Shown piece by piece: positions 1 to 5,818 of a DNA stretch of 6,058 nt; position 1 is the stretch's first letter, and every line of letters begins with the position of its first letter. The notes beneath the pieces are model-generated. The model saw nothing but the letters and a program-made list of their open reading frames with translations, was not told the origin of the DNA and made no database searches. This stretch comes from Bacteroidota bacterium (lineage in GTDB: Bacteria; Bacteroidota; Bacteroidia; NS11-12g; UBA955), in contig RGEC01000134.1 in the NCBI GenBank assembly GCA_009918425.1, positions 1 through 6,058 of the forward strand. The letters run 5' to 3'. The position numbers and the translations under genes were made by a program.

Positions 1-608
1 TCTTGCGTAAAGCAAAACATGTTTATATTACTTTGATTGGCGAAATATTTTTTTTCACGCGATGCTCCGCTAACCCACTGCCAAGAGGCAAAATTTGATG
101 CTATATCGGCATCCTTTAAATAGTAATACATCCACCGTGCTCCATCTTGCCATTTTGATTTAGCTATATTGCAGATGCATGAAGCGATGTACAACCGTAA
201 ATGATTGTGTATATGCCCCTGTTGATATAAATTATGAATGGCGCGGTCAATGGCTGTAATTTGTGTTTTGCCATTGATTAGAGCCGCGGGTAGCCCTGCC
301 CGCGAAAAACCTTTGGGCTCAGCATACATTGCTTTTTGATGCAAGTCTGGATTATTTTGCAGAAGCCGCTGAAAATAATCGCGCCAGCAGAGTTCTTTTA
401 CAAACGATTCTATTTGCGGCAGCTTGTAACCCCGCTGAAGCACGCTGTGCAACACCTGTCGGGTGCTGATGACCCCACGGGAAATGTAGGGCGATAGCCG
501 GGTAACGGCACCATGGATGTGATTACGCGATTTTCCGTAAGCAACGGGATCAATGTTTTCAATTTTTACCAATATCTCGTTGTAGGCGGCAGGAAAAAGG
601 TTTTGCAT
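1..608 (-). CDS. Photolyase/cryptochrome-type FAD-binding domain protein lacking the antenna domain (3' end cut by window edge)
   Basis: 202 residues are visible, read from the ATG at 608-606; the C-terminus is off the left edge. The protein matches the helical FAD-binding domain of DNA photolyases and cryptochromes. Visible landmarks are GAVTRLSPYISRG (33-45), KELCWRDYF (71-79), HNHLRL (134-139), ADIASNFASWQW (167-178) and KKYFANQ (186-192). By alignment from memory to E. coli photolyase, E72 and W75 match substrate-site E274/W277, N135 matches N341, N172 matches the flavin-N5 Asn378, and W176 and W153 match W382 and W359 of the electron-transfer chain with identical 23-residue spacing. The distal W306 position has no Trp, and R342 is His136. 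The usual ~200-residue N-terminal alpha/beta antenna domain is absent: an in-frame stop lies upstream at 707-705 with no ATG between. It starts 1 nt after the DUF2805 stop, so the two are probably co-translated. Repair activity versus light sensing cannot be decided from sequence. Confidence 0.85.
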   Translation of the reverse strand, partial: MQNLFPAAYNEILVKIENIDPVAYGKSRNHIHGAVTRLSPYISRGVISTRQVLHSVLQRGYKLPQIESFVKELCWRDYFQRLLQNNPDLHQKAMYAEPKGFSRAGLPAALINGKTQITAIDRAIHNLYQQGHIHNHLRLYIASCICNIAKSKWQDGARWMYYYLKDADIASNFASWQWVSGASREKKYFANQSNINMFCFTQ

Positions 609-609
609 A

Positions 610-903
610 TTAGCGCTTGCTGATTTTGTTGTTGGAGATGGACTTCTGCCTGCTGCATTTGAATCTCTCAATTTCAGGGTTGCGCTTTTGTGCGTGTTTT
701 TGGCTCACGCCGGTATTTACCCGTTTGCGCCATAGATTGAAGCTTCTGCGCTTAAGTTCTCTGCGCATGAGGGCGATGACTCTCGATTCGGGCAGGCCAA
801 ACTGGGCTTCGATAGCCTCAAAGGGCGTGCGATCTTCCCAGGCCATTTCGATGATGCGGTCTTTTTCGGTTTCAGTAAGTGCCTGATAATTTTGTTGGTT
901 CAT
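610..903 (-). CDS. DUF2805 / TIGR03643 family small protein
   Basis: A 97-residue protein with the hallmarks I recall for TIGR03643/DUF2805: a short basic protein with conserved Trp and Met, here RIIEMAWEDRTPFEAI (16-31), ALMRRELKRRSF (44-55) and NLWRKRV (56-62). No biochemical function is established to my knowledge. Residues 12-50 look like three helices (EKDRIIEMAWED, TPFEAIEAQFGL, PESRVIALMRREL), reminiscent of a sigma-region-4-like helix-turn-helix; this is inference. The C-terminal ~35 residues are lysine/arginine/serine rich and look disordered. The ATG at 903-901 is preceded directly by AAGGGA, too close to act as a standard Shine-Dalgarno. The stop TAA (612-610) is followed after one base by the ATG of the photolyase-like gene, arguing for a linked role. 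I recall this family occurring beside cryptochrome/photolyase genes in other bacteria, which fits, but I could not check it. Confidence 0.85.
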   Translation of the reverse strand: MNQQNYQALTETEKDRIIEMAWEDRTPFEAIEAQFGLPESRVIALMRRELKRRSFNLWRKRVNTGVSQKHAQKRNPEIERFKCSRQKSISNNKISKR

Positions 904-909
904 TCCCTT

Positions 910-959
910 AGCCCGCTAACTGCGATATTATCAGGAATCATAACAGATAAAGGCGGGCT
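910..959 (-). repeat. Inverted repeat in the DUF2805 leader (7-bp GC-rich arms)
   Basis: AGCCCGC at 910-916 is the exact reverse complement of GCGGGCT at 953-959, enclosing 36 nt. In the minus-strand transcript the stem closes 6 nt before the DUF2805 ATG, leaving only AAGGGA (909-904) between stem and start codon. It could shape ribosome access. The long loop makes stability uncertain. Confidence 0.4.
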
Positions 960-960
960 T

Positions 961-1005
961 TGTTCAGAAAAGAAGACCGCAATGTTGGGATTTTTTCTCT
1001 GAACA
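961..1005 (-). repeat. Intercistronic hairpin between the Fic and DUF2805 genes
   Basis: TGTTCAGA (961-968) pairs perfectly with TCTGAACA (998-1005). In minus-strand RNA the stem extends to 11 pairs (961-971 with 995-1005) through one G-U and two A-U pairs, with a 23-nt loop. It begins 12 nt after the Fic stop codon. No U-tract follows (the next bases read AAGCCCGCC), so it is not a standard intrinsic terminator; RNA processing, mRNA 3'-end protection or an operator are alternatives. It abuts the second inverted repeat (910-959) with one base between. Confidence 0.45.
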
Positions 1006-1017
1006 GCCCTATCCTAC

Positions 1018-2136
1018 TTAATTTGGCAATAGCAGTTCATAATGGGTACTTCTACCGCCGGCGGCTTCTTTCTGCAACAGACCTTTGGCCAGCAAATCAT
1101 TGATATCACGGATGGCAGTATCGCGGGAGCATTTGGCCATTTTGGCCCATTTGGAGGAGCTGAGTTTGCCATTCAGGCCGTCGAGAAGTTTATTGAGCAT
1201 TTTACGCTGTCTGTCATTTAACTCAGTACTGCTGTGATATTTCCAAAATTCGGCCTTGGTGCTAACCCTTTGCAGGGTTACATCGGTGGCTTTTAGGGCA
1301 TTGATGAGACAAGTGAGGAACCAATGCATCCAGTCGGTTACATCCATGCCCCCTTTTTGGGTTTTTTCCAGTACAGCATAGTAACGTTTTCTTTCCTTAC
1401 GTATTTGGGCCGACATACTATAAAATCGCCGGTTACTTTGATCTGCACGAGCCAGAAGCATATCGGCCAGGGCACGGGCTATGCGACCGTTTCCATCGTC
1501 GAAAGGATGCAAGGTAACAAACCAAAAATGGGCCAGTGCGGCTTTCATAACCGGATCGAGTGGGGTTTGTTTATTAAACCACTCCAGAAATTGCTGCATA
1601 AGTTCAGGTACCTGCTGGCAATTCGGGGCCTGAAAATGCACTTTTTCTTTACCCATTGGGCCCGATACCACCTGCATAGGACCGGCACCATCCTGCCGCC
1701 AGTAAGCCACGGTTATTTTATACATGCCGCTTCTACCGGTTGGAAACAGGGCTGCATGCCAATCGAAGAGTCTTTCGGCGGTCAATGGTTCAAAACAATT
1801 TCGGGTTGCATCCAGCATCATTTCTACCACACCATCTACGTGCCTTTCTGAATCTACCATGCCTGCATATTCCATGCCCAGTTTTCGTGCAACAGAAGAA
1901 CGCACTTGCCCAGTATGCAGTTTCTCTCCTTCTATTTCGGAGGTTTTTAATACATCCAGGGTTAGGGTATCCAACAGGGCTTGATTTTGTAAATCGAAAC
2001 CCAGTGATTCCATTCTGCCCATAAGGCGCCCCTGTAGGTTACGTGCTTCCGACAGGAGGTTCATCAAAACCGCAGAATCCCAGTAAAAATCGGGCCATTG
2101 GGGATGTTCATAAACATATAATCCTAATCGTTGCAT
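1018..2136 (-). CDS. Fic family protein (class II, DUF4172 N-terminus, winged-helix C-terminus)
   Basis: A 372-residue Fic enzyme, predicted to transfer AMP from ATP to a hydroxyl side chain of target proteins. The N-terminus (about 9-75) resembles DUF4172 (YEHPQWPDFYWD). It contains the inhibitory helix motif TSEIEG (65-70), matching [S/T]xxxE[G/N] of class II Fic proteins, whose Glu blocks productive ATP binding. The target-docking flap lies around 138-171. The catalytic motif HPFDDGNGRIAR (210-221) is complete, including His210 and the phosphate-binding GNGR. Residues ~302-372 form a winged-helix-like domain (AKCSRDTAIRDINDLLAKGL, then a GGRSTHYEL wing). Length and layout recall the Shewanella SoFic protein. 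I chose the ATG at 2136: a TTG at 2148 would add four residues but lies in the predicted -7 promoter box. No antitoxin-like gene is adjacent; inhibition is built in. It is separated from the upstream operon by its own promoter region. Targets are unknown. Confidence 0.93.
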   Translation of the reverse strand: MQRLGLYVYEHPQWPDFYWDSAVLMNLLSEARNLQGRLMGRMESLGFDLQNQALLDTLTLDVLKTSEIEGEKLHTGQVRSSVARKLGMEYAGMVDSERHVDGVVEMMLDATRNCFEPLTAERLFDWHAALFPTGRSGMYKITVAYWRQDGAGPMQVVSGPMGKEKVHFQAPNCQQVPELMQQFLEWFNKQTPLDPVMKAALAHFWFVTLHPFDDGNGRIARALADMLLARADQSNRRFYSMSAQIRKERKRYYAVLEKTQKGGMDVTDWMHWFLTCLINALKATDVTLQRVSTKAEFWKYHSSTELNDRQRKMLNKLLDGLNGKLSSSKWAKMAKCSRDTAIRDINDLLAKGLLQKEAAGGRSTHYELLLPN

Positions 2137-2146
2137 AATATGCAAC
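2130..2146. repeat. Dyad overlapping the Fic start codon and predicted transcription start
   Basis: GTTGCAT (2130-2136), a 3-nt centre, and ATGCAAC (2140-2146) form a perfect 7-bp inverted repeat. The Fic ATG (2136-2134) is inside the left arm, and the last base of the -7 box is the end of the right arm. The GTTGCA word recurs at 2184-2202 and 2219-2225. A bound regulator here would block initiation, so it is a candidate operator. Confidence 0.5.
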
Positions 2147-2176
2147 AAATATACGTCCTATTTGCCGCAAATCAAA
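2146..2176 (-). promoter_or_regulatory. Predicted Bacteroidota-type promoter for the Fic gene
   Basis: On the minus strand TTTG (2176-2173) is followed by exactly 19 nt and TATATTTG (2153-2146), a full match to the Bacteroidota primary-sigma consensus (-33 TTTG, -7 TAnnTTTG). An AAAAATTTTT tract at 2174-2183 overlaps and extends upstream of the -33 box and could act like an UP element. Counting from the -7 box puts transcription start near 2142, giving about 6 nt before the ATG at 2136, so the mRNA would be almost leaderless. Confidence 0.6.
2160..2172. repeat. Short dyad in the Fic promoter spacer
   Basis: ATTTGC (2160-2165), one centre base, and GCAAAT (2167-2172) form a 6-bp inverted repeat located wholly between the -33 and -7 boxes. 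Such a site is well placed for repressor or activator binding. It is short and could be chance in AT-rich DNA, but it lies between two longer dyads. Confidence 0.35.
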
Positions 2177-2182
2177 AATTTT

Positions 2183-2203
2183 TCGTTGCATTTTTTGCAA
2201 CGA
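2183..2203. repeat. Upstream dyad of the Fic promoter, or weak terminator of the preceding operon
   Basis: TCGTTGCA (2183-2190) and TGCAACGA (2196-2203) form a perfect 8-bp inverted repeat with a 5-nt loop. It shares the GTTGCA half-site with the dyad at 2130-2146, centre-to-centre 55 bp, and a further half-site GTTGCAA lies at 2219-2225. It also lies 28 nt past the dioxygenase stop codon. As RNA on the minus strand the hairpin is followed by AAAAUUUUU, so it could end the operon weakly; the U-run is displaced from the stem, so I favour an operator. Confidence 0.5.
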
Positions 2204-2231
2204 TTAAGTGCTTTTTTTGTTGCAATGTGAT

Positions 2232-3302
2232 TTAGGGCAATTCTGCACCCCAGTTTTCAAGCTCTGCGGTGCTCCACAGCCCCGGAAAGAAAATGCGCTT
2301 CTGGTATTTGGGATGCATATACTTTTGCCAATCGCTGCCGCCGGTGGCTTCTGCATTGCCCAGGTATTTGCGGGCAGCGTTCAAATGCGCCATCACCCAG
2401 GTGACGTTTACGGTATAATCGAAGTGACGCATGGCATTCACAAGCGTTTCATTGTTACGTTCCGCTTCAGGCAAGGCATTATATAAATACCAAAGATTCA
2501 AGCTGCGGTTTTTTTCTATAAAATCAAGAAATTCTGCCTTGTATTTTTTCTCAAAATTACCCAGCAGCGCCGTTTTCTGACCTGTGTGATAGTTTTTACC
2601 TGCCGCCTGCCAGTATAGATGATCGAAAGCCTTTTCCGTATCAGACGCATCTAAGCCTTCGCGGTATCTGCGGTCAACAAGATTGATGATATCGGTACTG
2701 GCAAATTCAATCAGCCGATATTGTGCACTTTGAAATCCGCTGGCGGGGGTTAGCGTATCGCGAAATTTCATGTATTGCTCTTTTTCCATGCCATCGCCCA
2801 TGATGCTAAAGGACTGGGAAAGCATATCAAAATAGCGACTGATACGGTCTAAGTGCATGGCGAATTTTGCGGTAGTCAATCCGGGTTGCTGCACCTGTTC
2901 TATTTCCCATAGCACCATTTTGAACAGCAATTCATTGATTTGATGGTACATAATAAATACCATTTCATCGGGCAGGTTGGTACGTTTTATCTGCAATCCC
3001 AGCAAGGCCTCTACCTGAATGTAATCCCAGTAAGTTATGGGTTCGGCGTGCAATAGCCCGCTGAGGTGCACATCGGGATTCTGGCCCATGGCCCGGTACT
3101 TTTCATCAATGGCTTTTAGCAGTTCTTCCCGATTCATGGTTGTCAATTTAAAGATATTTTGGGCAGACCGATTTCGGCCGTATTGTAAAACAATAAATCG
3201 TAAATTTTCGGTCCGCTGCACCACCTTCATATGCTCCGGAATAAGACGCATAAATGCCGGCGTAAGTTCAGGAATATCGCTTTCTACAATGAATACTGCC
3301 AT
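2232..3302 (-). CDS. kynA: Tryptophan 2,3-dioxygenase, with an unusual N-terminal extension
   Basis: A heme enzyme oxidising L-tryptophan to N-formylkynurenine, first step of the kynurenine route toward NAD or anthranilate. The frame from the ATG at 3302 encodes 356 residues, but family similarity begins near residue 56, where a second ATG (3137) gives a 301-residue protein closer to the size I recall for the family. Landmarks in 356-residue numbering: GLLHAEPITYWDYIQ (82-96), FIMYHQINEL (116-125) with distal His120, SGFQSAQYRLIEF (188-200) with likely carboxylate-binding Arg196, WVMAHLNAARKYLG (302-315) with proximal heme ligand His306, then ATGGS (319-323) and FFPGLW (338-343). All key residues are present. 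The ATG at 3302 is 3 nt after the asparaginase stop, which favours coupling from there, while homology favours 3137; the choice is unresolved. Residues 1-30 resemble a small ferredoxin-like protein. It is the last gene of the operon. Confidence 0.93.
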   Translation of the reverse strand: MAVFIVESDIPELTPAFMRLIPEHMKVVQRTENLRFIVLQYGRNRSAQNIFKLTTMNREELLKAIDEKYRAMGQNPDVHLSGLLHAEPITYWDYIQVEALLGLQIKRTNLPDEMVFIMYHQINELLFKMVLWEIEQVQQPGLTTAKFAMHLDRISRYFDMLSQSFSIMGDGMEKEQYMKFRDTLTPASGFQSAQYRLIEFASTDIINLVDRRYREGLDASDTEKAFDHLYWQAAGKNYHTGQKTALLGNFEKKYKAEFLDFIEKNRSLNLWYLYNALPEAERNNETLVNAMRHFDYTVNVTWVMAHLNAARKYLGNAEATGGSDWQKYMHPKYQKRIFFPGLWSTAELENWGAELP

Positions 3303-3305
3303 ATA

Positions 3306-4340
3306 CTATGCCCTAAATGTAATTTGATGCAAAGCATCCGCAACAAAGGTCTGTCCGGTTACATTGCCCGCAAAATTTTTATTTGTATTGATCAAATAAC
3401 TGTGTAGATCCTTTTTCTCCTCGTCTGAAAGAATATCGAGGCAATCCAGTACCTGCTGAGCCACGTTATATTGAGGCCCCATGCGGCCATCGTCTATTTT
3501 TATGCAAACACCCAGTCCTTTTTCGGGAATCGCCATGCTGTAAACCCCGTCTGCTCCGGTTTTCCCTATCACTTTACCTTTTGCCATGCGCATCAAATCG
3601 GTGCAGTAGCGTTTGCTTCCGGCTACCATTTCGGGGTAAGCAATAACGGCTTCGCGAATCATAGCACAGGCCTTGGTGATATCTTCATCTCCAAATTTTT
3701 CCGGGAACAACAGGTTTTTATAGGCTTTTGCCTGATTCACAACAGGCATGGCAAAAATGGGAGCCGAGCAGCCATCCAGTCCGGTAATCAGATCAGATTC
3801 TTCCATTTCATGAAATAGGGCTGTTATCTTCTTGATTTCCTTGTGCAATGGATGTTCGGCTGATAAATAATCTTCGGTTGATGCGTTATGAAATTTGCAC
3901 CAGGCCAGAAAGCCGCTGTGCTTGCCGCTGCAATTGTTGTGTATGGCACCGGGCTCCTGGTTATTTTTGATCAATGCCACAAAATCCATTTTGTGTGTGG
4001 GTTGCTGAGCTCCGCAACCAAGGCTCTCCTCTCCCAGCCCTATTTTGGCCAAAATGCCCCTGGCTGTTTCCACATGCATGTCTTCACCGTTATGACTTCC
4101 GCACATGAGGGCCAGTTCTTTCAGGGTGAAACCAAAATGTTCGAACGCACCTGAAGTAATTAATGGTATATGCTGAAATAGCTTGAGTGCAGAGCGTGGA
4201 TAACACACCTGTTTCACATCGCCTACTGAAGCAACTATGGCGCCATGGCTGTCTACTACACATACCACGCCGCGGTGAAAGCTCTCTACAATGCCGCCAC
4301 GCGTATGATTGACTAAAACAGGATTGGTTTCCAAACTCAC
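3306..4340 (-). CDS. L-asparaginase, asparaginase II (Rhizobium etli-like) family
   Basis: A 344-residue protein of the Asparaginase_II family (PF06089), unrelated to the classical E. coli asparaginases; it hydrolyses L-asparagine to aspartate and ammonia. The residues I recall from the R. etli enzyme are all present at nearly constant offset: Ser50 and Lys53 (YPRSALK), Ser82 (CGSHNGE), Cys137 (NNCSGKH), Cys191 (DGCSAP, the second metal-linked Cys) and Lys260 (GKTGADG). There is no signal peptide, so it should be cytosolic. The start is GTG at 4340-4338, overlapping the pyrB stop as GTGA; no ATG lies near the N-terminus in frame, and the family-typical start PVLVNHTRGG follows at residue 7. 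The 4-nt overlap implies translation coupled to pyrB, and the product aspartate is the substrate of PyrB. The TAG stop lies 3 nt before the dioxygenase frame. Confidence 0.93.
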   Translation of the reverse strand: MSLETNPVLVNHTRGGIVESFHRGVVCVVDSHGAIVASVGDVKQVCYPRSALKLFQHIPLITSGAFEHFGFTLKELALMCGSHNGEDMHVETARGILAKIGLGEESLGCGAQQPTHKMDFVALIKNNQEPGAIHNNCSGKHSGFLAWCKFHNASTEDYLSAEHPLHKEIKKITALFHEMEESDLITGLDGCSAPIFAMPVVNQAKAYKNLLFPEKFGDEDITKACAMIREAVIAYPEMVAGSKRYCTDLMRMAKGKVIGKTGADGVYSMAIPEKGLGVCIKIDDGRMGPQYNVAQQVLDCLDILSDEEKKDLHSYLINTNKNFAGNVTGQTFVADALHQITFRA

Positions 4341-5275
4341 GATTTGCTTTGCTCTAACTGGTGCTGAGCCAGCAGATACAATACTGCCATGCGCACGGCC
4401 ACACCGTTTTCAACTTGTTGTAATATTATGCTGTTGTTGCCATCGGCTACTTCGCTGCTGATTTCAACGCCCCTGTTTATAGGCCCCGGATGCATAATCA
4501 CAATTTCTTTATCCAGCTTATTCAGCATGCTTTGGGTTAATCCAAACTGCATGCTGTATTCACGCAGACTGGGGAAGTATTTGATATCCTGTCTTTCCAG
4601 CTGAATGCGCAGCATATTGGCTACATCGCACCACTGCAGGGCATTGTGAAGATTGTGCTCCACTTTCACGCCCAGATCTGCAATGTGACGCGGAATAAGG
4701 GTTTTAGGTCCGCAAACCATCACATCGGCACCCAGCTTCTGCAAGCAGAAAATATTGCTGAGTGCCACGCGGCTGTGCAGTATATCTCCCACAATTACCA
4801 CTTTTTTGCCATATACAGAGCCCAGTTTCTCTCGAATGGAATAGGCATCCAGCAAGGCTTGTGTGGGATGTTCGTGTGTTCCGTCTCCAGCATTCACAAT
4901 CTGCGCATTTACATGGCGGGCAAGAAACATGCAGGCTCCGGGTGCGGGGTGTCGCATTACCAGCATATCCACCTTCATGCTGAGGATATTGTTTACCGTA
5001 TCAATCAGGGTTTCGCCCTTTTTTACCGATGATGTGGAGCTGGAGAAATTTACAATATCAGCGCCCAATCGTTTTTCGGCCAGTTCGAAGGAAACCCTTG
5101 TGCGGGTTGAGTTTTCGAAGAACAGGTTGGCTACCGTAAAATCGCGAAGCGACGGGGTTTTCTTCACCGGGCTATTGAGCAGCTGTTTAAAATTATCGGC
5201 CGTTTCAAAAATCTGCTGTATGCTTTCTTCCGAGAGCCCTTTGATTCCGAGGAGATGTTTGAGTGTTGCGGGCAT
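4337..5275 (-). CDS. pyrB: Aspartate carbamoyltransferase catalytic chain
   Basis: A 312-residue enzyme condensing aspartate with carbamoyl phosphate to N-carbamoyl-L-aspartate, the committed step of pyrimidine synthesis in the cytosol; normally a trimer. Family signatures are complete: FFENSTRTRVSFE (52-64, carbamoyl-phosphate loop), SSVKKGE (82-88, carrying the mobile active-site Lys), RHPAPG (108-113), HEHPTQALLDAYS (134-146), GDILHSRVALSN (163-174) and HPGPINRGVE (262-271, aspartate-binding side). Its length is typical for a stand-alone catalytic chain. The ATG (5275-5273) directly abuts the pyrR stop TAG with no gap. No pyrI regulatory chain is adjacent: the next gene is an asparaginase overlapping by 4 nt. 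This suggests either an unregulated trimer or pyrI elsewhere. Confidence 0.98.
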   Translation of the reverse strand: MPATLKHLLGIKGLSEESIQQIFETADNFKQLLNSPVKKTPSLRDFTVANLFFENSTRTRVSFELAEKRLGADIVNFSSSTSSVKKGETLIDTVNNILSMKVDMLVMRHPAPGACMFLARHVNAQIVNAGDGTHEHPTQALLDAYSIREKLGSVYGKKVVIVGDILHSRVALSNIFCLQKLGADVMVCGPKTLIPRHIADLGVKVEHNLHNALQWCDVANMLRIQLERQDIKYFPSLREYSMQFGLTQSMLNKLDKEIVIMHPGPINRGVEISSEVADGNNSIILQQVENGVAVRMAVLYLLAQHQLEQSKS

Positions 5276-5818
5276 CTATTTTTCTTTATTGGGCAAAAGC
5301 CAGGTTTGATTTTGGTTGGTATTCCATTCAACTTTCACATGTTCGCCGGTACTGCGGCTGTCTACCACCACACCGCTATAGTCCGCAGAAATTGGCAGTT
5401 CGCGGTTGTAGCGCCTGTCTACCAGCACCATCAGTTCCACCCGGGCCGGTCTGCCAAAATTGATGAGGGCATCTATGCCGGCCCGTATACTGCGACCGGT
5501 AAAGAGCACATCATCCACCAGGATAATATTCAGACTTTCTGTACTGAAATCTATTTTGCTGGGGCGGGGCATGTGAATTTCTCCCCTTCGTATGTCATCG
5601 CGGAAAAAGGTATTGTCCAGCTCACCATATCTGGCTGCATGGCCGGGCTTGAGTTCATTCAGTTTCCGGAACAAATTCCTTGAAAGTTCCACACCTCGCG
5701 GCTGCAGTCCAATGATGGCGCAGTTTTCAAGATTGCCGTGGTGCTCAATCAACTGCAATACAAACCTTCTGATGATAAGTTCGGTTTGTCGGTGGTTGAT
5801 GAGAATTTTGGCTTCCAT
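5276..5818 (-). CDS. pyrR: PyrR: pyrimidine operon regulator / uracil phosphoribosyltransferase
   Basis: A 180-residue type I phosphoribosyltransferase. The PRPP-binding loop VDDVLFTGRS (101-110) is canonical. Other PyrR-typical parts are IIGLQPRGVELS (35-46), GELDNTFFRDD (65-75, family GxLDxTxYRDD) and VDRRYNRELPI (133-143). In Bacillus PyrR binds pyr mRNA in a UMP-dependent way to cause attenuation and also has uracil phosphoribosyltransferase activity. Here only the fold and active site can be read; RNA binding is inferred from the family. The start ATG (5818-5816) overlaps the stop of the EVE gene by one base (TAATG), and the stop touches the pyrB start. There is no space for an attenuator at these junctions, so an RNA target, if any, lies upstream of the EVE gene outside the window. 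Co-transcription with pyrB supports a pyrimidine role. Confidence 0.96.
   Translation of the reverse strand: MEAKILINHRQTELIIRRFVLQLIEHHGNLENCAIIGLQPRGVELSRNLFRKLNELKPGHAARYGELDNTFFRDDIRRGEIHMPRPSKIDFSTESLNIILVDDVLFTGRSIRAGIDALINFGRPARVELMVLVDRRYNRELPISADYSGVVVDSRSTGEHVKVEWNTNQNQTWLLPNKEK

Noticed and set aside
617..886. Plus-strand open frame antisense to DUF2805
   Set aside because: The leucine-rich translation looks like a membrane segment but is the complement of the conserved DUF2805 codons.
1324..1851. Plus-strand open frame of 175 codons antisense to the Fic gene
   Set aside because: It is fully inside a strongly supported Fic coding sequence, and its product has no recognisable domain and an unnatural Cys/His/Phe-rich composition.
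2137..2148. TTG start for the Fic protein giving 376 residues
   Set aside because: It lies in the predicted -7 promoter box, and the ATG four codons later gives the family-typical N-terminus.
2208..2486. Plus-strand open frame beginning in the intergenic region and running over the dioxygenase 3' end
   Set aside because: No recognised domain, it opposes a conserved gene, and there is no promoter of the Bacteroidota type in front of it.
3149..3156. TATCTTTA as a promoter -7 box for an independent dioxygenase transcript
   Set aside because: One mismatch to TAnnTTTG and GGCC, not TTTG, at the required 19-nt distance; the operon junctions already explain expression.
4646..5309. Several plus-strand open frames antisense to pyrB (128 and 148 codons)
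   Set aside because: They overlap each other and the pyrB signature motifs, and none has a plausible product.
5255..5683. Plus-strand open frame of 142 codons antisense to pyrR
   Set aside because: Fully overlaps conserved pyrR and pyrB start sequence; no family likeness, so a shadow of minus-strand codons.
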